Shown: positions 1-7,471, numbered from the stretch's first letter. The stretch: DNA of 23,271 bases from HGM04593 sp964458275 (GCA_964458275.1 CAYWIE010000044.1:1-23271), one strand, 5' to 3'. Program-made: numbers and translations. The notes: generated by a model not told the origin, from the sequence alone.

Positions 1-1501
1 TGTCTCTGAATGGCACGTGTCCTGTCTTGTTCCACTCTTTTGTGAGTTCAGAAAGCATCTCTTCTTGTTCCTCTGTCGGCATTTCGGGGGTTATGGCTTT
101 GAGACGCTCTATTATTTCCCGTTTCAACTTGAGGTTGGCAAGCTCGGTGGTGCGCTGTGAAGATGTTGCTTTGTTGCGTCTTTCGAAGAAGTAGTCGCAG
201 GCGCCGATGAAGCGTTTCCATAGCGAGTCGGAATATTTTTGGGGTATTGCACCTATGCTTTTCCACTCTTTCTGTAGTGCAGTGAATTTTTCGGCAGTCT
301 CTTTCCACTCTTCGCTCTCCTTAAGCTGTTCTGCTGTTTCGCATAGCTGGCGTTTTCTTTCGAGATTGTCTGTAAGCGAGGTCTTTGCGTTCTTGAAGAA
401 TTCGCTTTTGCGCTTGAAGAATTCGTCGCATGCCGCGCGGAAACGCTCGAAGATTTTCTGGTTCATCTTCTGCGGTGCGAAACCTATCTCTTTCCATTTT
501 GCCTGAAGTTCGAGCACTTCGCGTGTCTTGTCATTCCATGATTGATAGCTGGTGAGAGTGTCGAAAGGAATCTGTTCTATTGCTTCGCAGATGGCTGTTT
601 TCTTTTCGAGGTTTTCACGCTCTTTCTCCTTTTTCTCTTCGAAGTGCTGCTGGTGGCGTTTGTTTATTGTTGTTGATGCAGCTTTGAAGCGTGCCCATAT
701 CGTTTCGCGGAGTTCGGGAGATACCGGACCTGCATCGCGGAACTCGATGTGGAGCTGCTGCAATTGACGTGAGGCTGAGATGATGTCTTTCTCTTCTATT
801 AGCGCTTCTGCTGCTTCGCAGATTTTGGTCTTTATTTCGAGATTCTTCTTGAAATCGTATTCGCGGAACTCTATGTTGAGCTTGAGCATGTCGTAGAACT
901 GCTCTGTCAATTGCTGGTATTGTTTCCACAAATCGTTTGCCTTGTCCTGAGGAATGTTCTTTATCTCTTTCCATCGTGTCTGCAGGTTCTTGAAGTCGTT
1001 TACTGACGGCGATCCCTGTTCGGCTTTGCTTACCATTTCCTTAAGCTCTTCGATGATGGCGAGCTTGGTCTCGTAGTTTGCCTGTTGCTCTGCTGCCTGC
1101 TGTTGCAGCCATGCGCTTCGCTTTTCCTTTATGATGTTCATGACCTCCTTGAACTGCTCTTCGAGTTCATCGGTTACAGGAGCAGAAGGCTGTTCGGTGC
1201 TTTCTTCTTCTGTTGCTTCGGTCTGTGTGGCTTCTGTGGGGGGGTCAATGTTGCGCAGTTTGTAGAATTGCATCTTGAGTGCGTCTATCTCTGCTTTGTA
1301 GTTGAGTGCGTCGTCGCTGCCGGCAATTTCTTTCAGTCGCTCTATAATGTCTATGCGGGTTGTTTGCGCTGGTGTAGCTGTTGGTTCTGTACTTGTCGCT
1401 TCGGTTGCAACTTCTTCTTGCGTAGCGGCATTGGTAGCCTGTCCAGGGGTACTCGCGATGTTCTGCTCTTCGGGCATTGCGGGTTTGATTATTTCACTCA
1501 T
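1..1501 (-). CDS. DUF349 domain-containing repeat protein (5' part; truncated by window edge)
   Basis: An open frame runs from ATG at 1499-1501 to the left edge without a stop, giving 500 visible residues and a missing C-terminus. After an acidic, Ala/Thr/Glu/Pro-rich, probably disordered stretch (about residues 1-110) come repeated helical units of the DUF349 type. Each has a conserved Trp or Phe plus a Gly/Pro turn: LQTRWKEIKNIP, LHIEFRDAGPV, LQAKWKEIGFAP, LQKEWKSIGAIP and a cut LTKEWNKTGHVP. Between these lie charged coiled-coil-like segments. There is no signal peptide or membrane segment, so it is cytoplasmic. DUF349 proteins are widespread in Bacteroidetes, and I know of no established molecular function. 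The gene is preceded by about 300 bases that look like a structured leader (separate entry). The start is chosen because the next upstream in-frame sequence has no family resemblance and the ATG follows the leader helix by 14 bases. Confidence 0.9.
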   Translation of the reverse strand, partial: MSEIIKPAMPEEQNIASTPGQATNAATQEEVATEATSTEPTATPAQTTRIDIIERLKEIAGSDDALNYKAEIDALKMQFYKLRNIDPPTEATQTEATEEESTEQPSAPVTDELEEQFKEVMNIIKEKRSAWLQQQAAEQQANYETKLAIIEELKEMVSKAEQGSPSVNDFKNLQTRWKEIKNIPQDKANDLWKQYQQLTEQFYDMLKLNIEFREYDFKKNLEIKTKICEAAEALIEEKDIISASRQLQQLHIEFRDAGPVSPELRETIWARFKAASTTINKRHQQHFEEKKEKERENLEKKTAICEAIEQIPFDTLTSYQSWNDKTREVLELQAKWKEIGFAPQKMNQKIFERFRAACDEFFKRKSEFFKNAKTSLTDNLERKRQLCETAEQLKESEEWKETAEKFTALQKEWKSIGAIPQKYSDSLWKRFIGACDYFFERRNKATSSQRTTELANLKLKREIIERLKAITPEMPTEEQEEMLSELTKEWNKTGHVPFRD

Positions 1502-1515
1502 CTCTGTTTGGTTTT

Positions 1516-1790
1516 AGGGAAGTTCTATAAATTAGTAAACTATAAATCTTTGCAGGGTGGGTTCTATTTCGGTCGCTTTTTGTTTTATTCAGGCATCTTG
1601 TTCATTTTGCTCAGTTGCAACACAAAGGTTGCGCCATCGCAAAAATAAACAATCTACTCTGAATAAATTCAAAAATCGACTCGAAAGTTGCGGTTAAACG
1701 AGCGCTATGTGAACTTGTTCACAAATTGCACAGCGAGGGAGAGCAACTTCAACTATATTAGCTAATTCATAGAACCTCCCTTAAGTTTAT
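1516..1790 (-). ncRNA. Candidate structured leader or small RNA upstream of the DUF349 gene
   Basis: This covers most of the 397-base gene-free stretch 1502-1898. A by-eye fold of the minus-strand RNA gives a closing helix, 1769-1781 with 1516-1528 (13 pairs). It encloses arm A, made of 1743-1750 with 1684-1691 (8 pairs), 1729-1735 with 1703-1709 (7 pairs) and a small hairpin around 1710-1721. Arm B is 1605-1610 with 1639-1644, enclosing 1617-1621 with 1628-1632. Three helices contain a position that is G-U on the minus strand but C-A on the plus strand (1776/1521, 1750/1684, 1731/1707), which favours minus-strand transcription. The 5' strand of the closing helix carries AAGGGAGG followed by AUG-AAU-UAG, a two-codon mini-ORF with a Shine-Dalgarno-like sequence. 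The 3' strand ends 14 bases before the DUF349 start codon. It could be a 5' leader or an independent RNA; no known family was recognised. Confidence 0.4.
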
Positions 1791-1795
1791 AAATG

Positions 1796-1827
1796 CGAAG
1801 ATAGTTTATATCGCTTATATAAACAAA
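1796..1827 (-). promoter_or_regulatory. Bacteroidetes-type promoter with an operator-like dyad in its spacer
   Basis: On the minus strand a TTTG (1827-1824) is followed by a 20-base spacer and TATCTTCG (1803-1796), one mismatch from the TAnnTTTG -7 consensus. The expected start is near 1789, just before the closing helix of the candidate RNA. A perfect 8-base inverted repeat, GTTTATAT / ATATAAAC (1804-1811 and 1817-1824, 5-base centre), fills the space between the two boxes. That placement suits a repressor site. A second possible -7 box, TATTTTTG, lies at 1647-1640 but has a 22-base gap to the nearest TTTG. Confidence 0.5.
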
Positions 1828-1898
1828 CGATATTCTGTTTTATTTTTGCTTTCGGGATGTTTTTTCTTGTTATATTTTTCTTGTTCTTGGATGTCGTA

Positions 1899-3254
1899 TC
1901 AAGTCATCAGGTCGCTTAGCAGTTTGGCGATTATCATGTAGAATGTCATTCCGCTGAGGTCGTTTACAATTTGTATGAACGGACCTGTTGCAAGGGCTGG
2001 GTTGATATTCATGCGGTCGAGGACAAGAGGTACCAGTGTGCCGAATGCCGATGCGAACATTATTACAATGAAAAGGCTGAGGGGAACGGCAAGGGTTACA
2101 ATGTCCAATGGGTTGTACATGAAGAAATTGTATATGTAGACTATGAGCGACAGTATGGTGGCGTTTATGAGCGCGACCAACAGCTCTTTCATAATGTGCC
2201 CGAATATGTGGCGCGAGTCGAGTGAGTTGTTAGCAAGTCCTTGTACGGCAATTGCTGAGGACTGTACGCCTACGTTTCCTCCCATTCCTGCAAGCAAGGG
2301 AATGAAAAGCGCCATTTCGGGGTGGTTTCCGAGAGTGGATGTGAAGTTGTTGAGAAGCAGTGACGAACCGATTCCTCCCAACATTCCTATGACAAGCCAC
2401 GGGAGACGTGCGCCGGTCTGTGTGAAAACCGTGTCGTTTGTTTCGATGTCCTTGGTGATACCGGCATTCAACTGATATTCGTGTTCGTTCTGTTCGCGAA
2501 TCTCGTCCATGATGTCGTCGACGGTGATTTGTCCCAGCAGGCGTCCAATCTTGTCTACGACGGGGATGGCTACAAGGTTGTACTTCTCGATGAGGGTTGC
2601 CACTTCGTCTGTCGGGGTGTCTACGTCGACGCTGACAACCTCTTTTGTCATTACGTGCTTCACCTTAACGACCGACGGGCTTGTTACCATCTTCTTGAGC
2701 GGGAATGTTCCGCATAGGCGTTCTTCGTCATCGACTACATATATATAATAGATGTCGTCGAGGTCTTCGGCTTGGCGACGCATCTCTTTGAGACACTCCG
2801 GCATACTCCAGTTCTCGTTTACAACAACCATTTCGGTACTCATAAGACCGCCGGCTGTATCTTCGTCATATTGGAGAAGGTCGACAATGTCGCCTGCAAG
2901 CTCAAAGTCCTTGATGTGCTGCAAGACCTCTTCCTGTTTCTCCTCGTCCATGTCGCGGATGATTTCTACGGCGTCGTCGGTATCCATGTAGTTGACGAAG
3001 CGTTTTGCGACAACTTCTGAGGGAAGGTCTTCGAGAAGGTCGTTTCGCATGTCCTCGTCCATTTCGGTGAGGGCGTCTGCGGCTTTTTCGTTGTCGAGCT
3101 GACGGTAGAGGAAGTGTGCCTCTTCTTCGCTCAGTTCGTTGCAGATTTCGGCGATGTCGGCAGGGTGCATCTTGCTCAGCTTCTCCTGGAGAAGGACTGA
3201 TGCTTTCTGCTCTATCAGCTCTTTTATGCTGATTATAATTTGTTCGTTGCTCAT
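1899..3254 (-). CDS. mgtE: Magnesium transporter MgtE
   Basis: 451 residues, the usual length for MgtE, a dimeric inner-membrane Mg2+ channel gated by cytosolic Mg2+. The domain order is typical: an acidic helical N-domain (about 1-130), a pair of CBS domains (about 135-260; MSTEMVVV and VKHVMTKEVVSVDVDTPTD begin the two halves), and a five-helix membrane domain (about 280-450). Family signatures are visible: DEDTAGGLM at the N/CBS junction, AGMGGNVGVQSSA in the first half of the pore domain, and NPALATGPF with a following VNDLSG near the C-terminus, which supplies the pore Asp known from this family. The ATG at 3252-3254 overlaps the rsmA stop in an ATGA, so it is translationally coupled to rsmA. 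No clear terminator hairpin follows the stop before the next promoter at 1827, so some read-through into the DUF349 leader is possible. Confidence 0.96.
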   Translation of the reverse strand: MSNEQIIISIKELIEQKASVLLQEKLSKMHPADIAEICNELSEEEAHFLYRQLDNEKAADALTEMDEDMRNDLLEDLPSEVVAKRFVNYMDTDDAVEIIRDMDEEKQEEVLQHIKDFELAGDIVDLLQYDEDTAGGLMSTEMVVVNENWSMPECLKEMRRQAEDLDDIYYIYVVDDEERLCGTFPLKKMVTSPSVVKVKHVMTKEVVSVDVDTPTDEVATLIEKYNLVAIPVVDKIGRLLGQITVDDIMDEIREQNEHEYQLNAGITKDIETNDTVFTQTGARLPWLVIGMLGGIGSSLLLNNFTSTLGNHPEMALFIPLLAGMGGNVGVQSSAIAVQGLANNSLDSRHIFGHIMKELLVALINATILSLIVYIYNFFMYNPLDIVTLAVPLSLFIVIMFASAFGTLVPLVLDRMNINPALATGPFIQIVNDLSGMTFYMIIAKLLSDLMT

Positions 3255-4063
3255 AAGGTTTCTCCTTGTTTTTCAAGTTCGTCCTGCACTTTTCTTGTGA
3301 GCGAGATGAACTCCTCAATGCTTAGTTGTTCGGGACGCTTGTCGAGTATGGCGTCGCTTAGTATCTCTGAGTCTTTGCCTACGATGTTTTGTATCGAGTT
3401 GCGCAATTTCTTGCGACGTTGGTTGAAGGTGGCTTTTACTATGCGTCTCAGCAGGGCCTCATCACATTCGAGCTTTTCGCGCTTGTTGCGGCTCATTCTG
3501 ACGACTGCGCTCTTTACTTTCGGGGGTGGCGAGAATACATTTTCCGAAACGGTGAACAGATACTCTACATCGTACCATATCTGTATGAGTATGCTCAGTA
3601 TGCCGTAGGCTTTGCTGCCGGGTGTGGCTGCAAGGCGCTCGCCAACCTCTTTCTGTATCATTCCGCTGCAGTAGGGGATGTGCTCTTTGTGTTCGAGCAT
3701 CTTGAAGAAAATCTGGCTCGATATGTTGTAGGGATAGTTGCCTATGAGCATGAAACTCTCTCCTTGCCACAGACGGTCGAGGTGCATCTTCAGGAAGTCG
3801 TCGGGTATTATGTTGTCGTCTCCGAGCTGCGGCAGATTCCTGCGGAGGTATTCCACTGACTCCTCGTCAATTTCCACAACCTTCAGTGGGCGCTCTTTTG
3901 CGAGGAGCATACGGGTGAGCACTCCCATTCCCGGACCAACTTCGAGTATGGGAAGGGTGGGGCAGATGTCTACCGTGTCGGCTATATCTTGTGCTATTGT
4001 GAGGTCAACCAGAAAGTGTTGCCCTAATCTTTTTTTTGCTGTAACTGTTTTTGCCATTTTCAT
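3251..4063 (-). CDS. rsmA: 16S rRNA (adenine1518/1519-N6)-dimethyltransferase RsmA/KsgA
   Basis: 270 residues, normal for KsgA. It dimethylates two adjacent adenines in the 3' hairpin of 16S rRNA using S-adenosylmethionine late in small-subunit assembly. The N-terminal KKRLGQHFL signature, the SAM-binding loop ILEVGPGMGVLTRML, an acidic ribose-binding VVEIDEE and the catalytic-loop IGNYPYNISS (an NxPY motif with Tyr where Leu is commoner) are all present. A C-terminal helical domain follows (about 190-270, FNQRRKKLRNSI). The ATG at 4061-4063 is used; a second in-frame ATG two codons on (4055-4057) is equally possible. It is the first gene of a pair with mgtE, overlapping by four bases. The only consensus -7 box I find upstream on this strand is TAACTTTG at 4286-4279, which implies a leader of about 200 bases. 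Its -33 region is weak. Confidence 0.96.
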   Translation of the reverse strand: MKMAKTVTAKKRLGQHFLVDLTIAQDIADTVDICPTLPILEVGPGMGVLTRMLLAKERPLKVVEIDEESVEYLRRNLPQLGDDNIIPDDFLKMHLDRLWQGESFMLIGNYPYNISSQIFFKMLEHKEHIPYCSGMIQKEVGERLAATPGSKAYGILSILIQIWYDVEYLFTVSENVFSPPPKVKSAVVRMSRNKREKLECDEALLRRIVKATFNQRRKKLRNSIQNIVGKDSEILSDAILDKRPEQLSIEEFISLTRKVQDELEKQGETL

Positions 4064-4124
4064 TTTTTAATGCAATTTTTGTTTAAAAAAACAGTTTTTT
4101 TGGCTGCTGTTTCCAATATATGTT

Positions 4125-4132
4125 TATCTTTG
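4125..4132 (+). promoter_or_regulatory. Consensus -7 box (TATCTTTG) for the flippase leader or small RNA
   Basis: TATCTTTG matches the Bacteroidetes TAnnTTTG consensus exactly. The nearest TTTG is at 4099-4102, a 22-base gap, slightly longer than usual. Transcription would begin near 4139, two bases before the first helix of the candidate RNA and about 177 bases before the flippase start codon. Confidence 0.45.
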
Positions 4133-4138
4133 CAACCG

Positions 4139-4226
4139 ACGTTGCCCGGATTAGGGACATGGGGTATGTGTTTTTCCATTTCCCCCTATGTCGGCTCTCT
4201 TCCGGCTGTTTGTCCGACGCTGCAAC
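4139..4226 (+). ncRNA. Candidate rod-shaped structured RNA or leader
   Basis: Downstream of the -7 box the plus-strand RNA can fold into a rod of three stacked helices: 4141-4145 with 4222-4226 (GUUGC/GCAAC), 4146-4150 with 4201-4205 (CCGGA/UCCGG) and 4156-4164 with 4184-4192 (9 pairs). Position 4161/4187 is G-U on this strand but C-A on the other, mildly favouring plus. No U-tract terminator follows, so a 5' leader for the flippase gene is as likely as a free small RNA. The rest of the intergenic region (4227-4315) holds short palindromes at 4232-4241 (CACAATTGTG), 4262-4276 (CATCATCAGATGATG) and 4281-4295. No known RNA family was recognised. Confidence 0.35.
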
Positions 4227-4315
4227 TATAACACAATTGTGATGCAGATGTTATTTGATTACATCATCAGATGATGCGCAAAGTTAATTAAACTTCTCAA
4301 TTTGTCCGTAAACTT

Positions 4316-5314
4316 GTGAAAAAGATTTTTAATGTCATACTGAAAACCATAGTGCCAATCCTGTTGGGCGCTGCAATCCTTTATTGGATTTATAGGGATT
4401 TTGACTTTTCGCAGGTTTCGGGCGTCGTGTGCGGCGAGATGAACCTTTGGTGGTTCGCACTCTCAACCGTCTTCGGGGTGATGAGCCATGTGATAAGGGG
4501 ATGGCGATGGCAGCTTTCGCTGGCGCCTTTGGGTTACATTCCTCAAAGATCGAATTGTGTATATGCTATCTTTGTTGCATATGCTGCCAACCTTGTAGTG
4601 CCGCGTGTCGGGGAAGTCTCGCGTTGTGCTGTGCTTGACAGGACGGACGGTGTCCCCTTTGTGCAGTCGCTCGGAACAGTCGTTGCCGAGAGGCTTCTGG
4701 ATACGGTGATGGTACTGACTTTGGTGGCTGCCGCCCTTGCCTTGCAGTGGAAAGTGTTCTATGCTTTCTTTGTCTCTGCCGGTGGCGCTGCGGGCAGCGG
4801 AAGTGTCTTTTCCTCTGTTACAAAGGTTATAGTAGTGCTGGTTTCGGTTGTGGCTGTGGTTGCTCTGCTCTATTTCATAATGAGAAAAATGGCTTTGCTT
4901 TCCAAAATAAAGTCTATCCTCTTCCGCTTCTGGGAGGGTGTAACAGCTTTGGGCAAGATGAAGAATTTCTCGCTCTTTTTCTTGGAAACAGTTGCTATCT
5001 GGTTCTGCTATTTTATGCAGTTCTACCTTTGCTTTTTTTGTTTCCCGTTCAGCAGTGAATTGTCGGTAGCGGCAGGTCTGCTGCTGTTCGTTGCAGGAAG
5101 CGTGGCTGTGGTTGTGCCTACACCTAATGGCGCAGGACCGTGGCATTTTGCCATCATAAGCATGATGGTGCTTTACGGCGTTTCGCAAAGCGATGCCGGA
5201 ATGTTTGCTCTCATCGTACACTCTTCGCAGACGGCATTGGTGGCGCTGTTGGGTGTCGTGGGACTGATAATGATAAATGTAAAAAGGAATTTTTTGTTCA
5301 ATTTTAAAAGATAA
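4316..5314 (+). CDS. Flippase-like membrane protein, lysylphosphatidylglycerol synthase TM-domain (YbhN/AglD2) family
   Basis: 332 residues, almost entirely hydrophobic, with about eight predicted membrane helices and a basic C-terminal tail. It has the family's hallmark stretch RVGEVSRCAVLDR followed by GTVVAERLLDTVMVL, and the late PTPNGAGPWHFA loop. The family is the membrane half of MprF without the soluble synthase domain, so it cannot aminoacylate lipid. Members are thought to move lipids or lipid-linked molecules across the inner membrane, but the substrate here is unknown. The start is a GTG (4316-4318) giving MKKIFNVILK; no in-frame ATG exists until 4440, which would delete the first helix. 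It is followed after 6 bases by pepD, so the two are probably one operon. The association has no obvious metabolic link. Confidence 0.85.
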   Translation: MKKIFNVILKTIVPILLGAAILYWIYRDFDFSQVSGVVCGEMNLWWFALSTVFGVMSHVIRGWRWQLSLAPLGYIPQRSNCVYAIFVAYAANLVVPRVGEVSRCAVLDRTDGVPFVQSLGTVVAERLLDTVMVLTLVAAALALQWKVFYAFFVSAGGAAGSGSVFSSVTKVIVVLVSVVAVVALLYFIMRKMALLSKIKSILFRFWEGVTALGKMKNFSLFFLETVAIWFCYFMQFYLCFFCFPFSSELSVAAGLLLFVAGSVAVVVPTPNGAGPWHFAIISMMVLYGVSQSDAGMFALIVHSSQTALVALLGVVGLIMINVKRNFLFNFKR

Positions 5315-5320
5315 TATACT

Positions 5321-6778
5321 ATGGGATTAACTATTAAAGATCTGGCACCTCGTGAGGTGTGGAAACATTTTGAGTCGCTTACACAGGTGCCTCGTCCTTC
5401 GGGCCATCTTGAGAAAATACAGAAGTTCTTGCTCGACTTCGGAAAGAGCATAAATGTTGAGACATGGCAGGATGAGGCAGGCAACATCATCATGCGCAAG
5501 CCTGCGACTCCCGGTCTGGAGAACCGCAAAGGAATTATTCTTCAGGCACACATGGATATGGTGCCCCAAAAGACTCCCGAAAGCACTCATGATTTTGAAA
5601 ACGACCCTATAAAGACTGTTGTCAAAGGAGATTGGCTTTATGCCGACGATACTACTCTCGGTGCCGACAATGGTTTGGGTGTTGCTGCTATCATGGCTAT
5701 CATGGAGGATGAAACATTGACTCACGGTCCTCTTGAAGCGCTTATTACTGCGGACGAAGAGACAGGTATGTTCGGTGCATTCGGTCTCAAAGGCGGTGAA
5801 TTGCAGGGTGAACTCTTGCTTAACCTCGACTCTGAGGAAGAGGGTGTTCTATATATCGGTTGTGCCGGCGGTGCAAATATCACTGCTTCTATGGAATTCA
5901 TGGAGGTGGAGCCTTGTGAAGACGAAGTTGCCGTTAAGGTTACGCTCAAGGGCTTGCGTGGCGGCCATTCAGGTCTCGAAATCAACGAGGGCCGTGCCAA
6001 TGCCAACAAGCTTATGGCACGCTTCGTACGCGAAGCTATGGATGAGTGCGCGGTTAGTCTTGCGAGCTGGAACGGCGGCAATATGCGCAATGCCATTCCC
6101 ACCAACTGTGAGGTTGTTCTCACATTGCCCGAGGAGGCTGTTGAGGAGATTGAGCAGATTGCCGAGAAGTATGAGGCTCTCTTCAATTCCGAATTTGCTA
6201 CGATAGAGGAGGGTGTCACTCTTCGCGTAGAGAGCGTCGACGTGCCCGAAACTGTTGTGCCCGAAGAGATTCAGGATAACCTTATAGATGTGATTCTCGC
6301 TTGCCACAATGGCGTTTTGCGCTTTATCCCCACAATTCCCGACACAGTGGAGACTTCGAGCAACCTTGCCATTGTCAACATCAACGACGGCAATGCAGAG
6401 ATTAGAATCCTTGCCCGCAGTTCTTGCGACAGCATGAAGGAGGCTCTTGTGCTGCAACTCTCAAGCTGCTTTGCAATGGCTGGCATGAAGGTTGAGGTCA
6501 GCGGCAGCTACAGCGGTTGGCAGCCCAATGTGAACTCGCCTCTCTTGGGTGCGCTCAAGGGTGCATACAAGGAGATGTTCGATAAGGAGCCCGATGTTCG
6601 TGTGATACACGCAGGTCTGGAGTGTGGTATTATCTCTACCAACTATCCCGGAATGGATATGGTCTCTTTCGGTCCCACTCTTATGTCTCCCCACTCACCC
6701 ACAGAACGTGTCTACATTCCCACGGTTGAGATGTTCTACTCGCTTGTCAGAGCGTTGGTGGTAAACGGAGTTTTATAA
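5321..6778 (+). CDS. pepD: Aminoacyl-histidine dipeptidase PepD (M20 family)
   Basis: 485 residues, the normal size of Xaa-His dipeptidase (carnosinase-like, M20C). This cytosolic two-metal peptidase cleaves dipeptides. The metal and catalytic residues expected from the family are present: H77 and D79 in QAHMDMVPQK, bridging D116 in LGADNG, catalytic E146 and metal ligand E147 in ADEETGM, D170 in LNLDSEEEG, and H458 in MSPHSPTERV. A lid or dimerisation domain is inserted between about residues 185 and 390, with GLRGGHSG at its start as in other M20 enzymes. There is no signal peptide. The ATG lies 6 bases after the upstream flippase-family gene, indicating co-transcription. A DUF3332 lipoprotein gene follows 52 bases later. 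Confidence 0.95.
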   Translation: MGLTIKDLAPREVWKHFESLTQVPRPSGHLEKIQKFLLDFGKSINVETWQDEAGNIIMRKPATPGLENRKGIILQAHMDMVPQKTPESTHDFENDPIKTVVKGDWLYADDTTLGADNGLGVAAIMAIMEDETLTHGPLEALITADEETGMFGAFGLKGGELQGELLLNLDSEEEGVLYIGCAGGANITASMEFMEVEPCEDEVAVKVTLKGLRGGHSGLEINEGRANANKLMARFVREAMDECAVSLASWNGGNMRNAIPTNCEVVLTLPEEAVEEIEQIAEKYEALFNSEFATIEEGVTLRVESVDVPETVVPEEIQDNLIDVILACHNGVLRFIPTIPDTVETSSNLAIVNINDGNAEIRILARSSCDSMKEALVLQLSSCFAMAGMKVEVSGSYSGWQPNVNSPLLGALKGAYKEMFDKEPDVRVIHAGLECGIISTNYPGMDMVSFGPTLMSPHSPTERVYIPTVEMFYSLVRALVVNGVL

Positions 6779-6830
6779 AACAGATTTTTTTGCATAAACA
6801 CAATAGTACTAATCTAAAAATGTAATTACT

Positions 6831-7379
6831 ATGAAAAAGAATTTTAAACTTGCAGCAGTGTTGTTGTCAATGTCATTGGTGTTGTCATCATGTATCGGTT
6901 CGTTCGGTTTGACAAACAAAGTGAAGGCTTGGAACGAGGGACTCGGAAACGAGTTCGTGAACGAACTTGTATTCGTATGTATGCACATCATTCCTGTCTA
7001 TCCCATAACATTGGTTGTTGATGGTCTTGTGCTCAACTCCATTGAATTCTGGACAGGCGATGCTCCCATTGCAAAGAAAGAGAACGGTACTAAGATTGTA
7101 AAGAATGCCAATGGCGACGAAGTTGCAGTTACATCATGCGCCGATGGTTATATAATCTCTAACGGTGTCGATGAAATCAAATTCCAATTTGATGATGCTG
7201 ACAACAGCTGGAGCGCAGTTCATGGTGATGAGATTACAAAATTCATGACTATTGACGCCCAGAACAACAGTGCAGAACTTTATATGCTCAATGGCACGAC
7301 TATGGAGGTTGAACTCAATGACGCAGGCTTGAATATGGCACGTCAGGCTGTTGCAGCCAACAGCTTCGCAGCAAAGTAA
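6831..7379 (+). CDS. DUF3332 family lipoprotein
   Basis: 182 residues. The N-terminus is a lipoprotein signal peptide: basic MKKNFK, a hydrophobic core, then the lipobox LSSC with lipidated Cys21, so it is exported and membrane-anchored. The mature start CIGSFGLTNKVKAWN, the middle NELVFVCMHIIPVYPI and the IEFWTGDAP segment are characteristic of DUF3332. This small family of unknown function is common in Bacteroidales, often as an isolated gene. The second half (about 85-182) is probably beta-rich. No clean -33/-7 pair is seen in the 52 bases after pepD; a TTTG at 6790-6793 lacks a matching -7 box, so read-through from pepD is possible. Two strong hairpins follow the stop. Confidence 0.85.
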   Translation: MKKNFKLAAVLLSMSLVLSSCIGSFGLTNKVKAWNEGLGNEFVNELVFVCMHIIPVYPITLVVDGLVLNSIEFWTGDAPIAKKENGTKIVKNANGDEVAVTSCADGYIISNGVDEIKFQFDDADNSWSAVHGDEITKFMTIDAQNNSAELYMLNGTTMEVELNDAGLNMARQAVAANSFAAK

Positions 7380-7402
7380 GCGTAGCTTCATAGAATAAAT
7401 AT

Positions 7403-7456
7403 AGCGACTCCTGCTTTTGTGATGGTGTTTTGCCATCTGCAACAGCGGGAGTCGCT
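7403..7456 (+). terminator. Long hairpin after the DUF3332 gene
   Basis: AGCGACTCC (7403-7411) pairs with GGAGTCGCT (7448-7456). Pairing continues inward through 7412-7415/7444-7447 (one G-U), and an apical GATGG/CCATC stem (7421-7425/7433-7437) completes the rod. It begins 24 bases after the lipoprotein stop and most likely ends that transcript, although only a short T run follows (TTGATTTAT). Confidence 0.55.
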
Positions 7457-7471
7457 TGATTTATATCTCAT

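Noticed and set aside
1085..1648. 187-residue plus-strand frame, very rich in Cys and Phe.
   Set aside because: It is antisense to the DUF349 coding sequence and its leader. The composition is what reading the opposite strand of a Glu/Lys/Ala-rich gene gives.
1708..1723. TGTGAACTTGTTCACA, an exact match to the enterobacterial CRP pattern TGTGA-N6-TCACA.
   Set aside because: It lies inside the candidate RNA as an apical hairpin, over 70 bases downstream of the only good promoter. Nothing shows that a Bacteroidales Crp-family protein uses this pattern.
4083..4112. Minus-strand hairpin AAACAG/CTGTTT with a T-run, a possible attenuator before rsmA.
   Set aside because: The stem is only 6 AT-rich pairs with a 12-base loop, too weak to list as a terminator. 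It is mentioned in the leader finding only.
4463..5221. 252-residue minus-strand frame opposite the flippase gene.
   Set aside because: It has His/Ser/Arg-rich low-complexity content mirroring a hydrophobic gene on the other strand. The plus-strand frame has family motifs.
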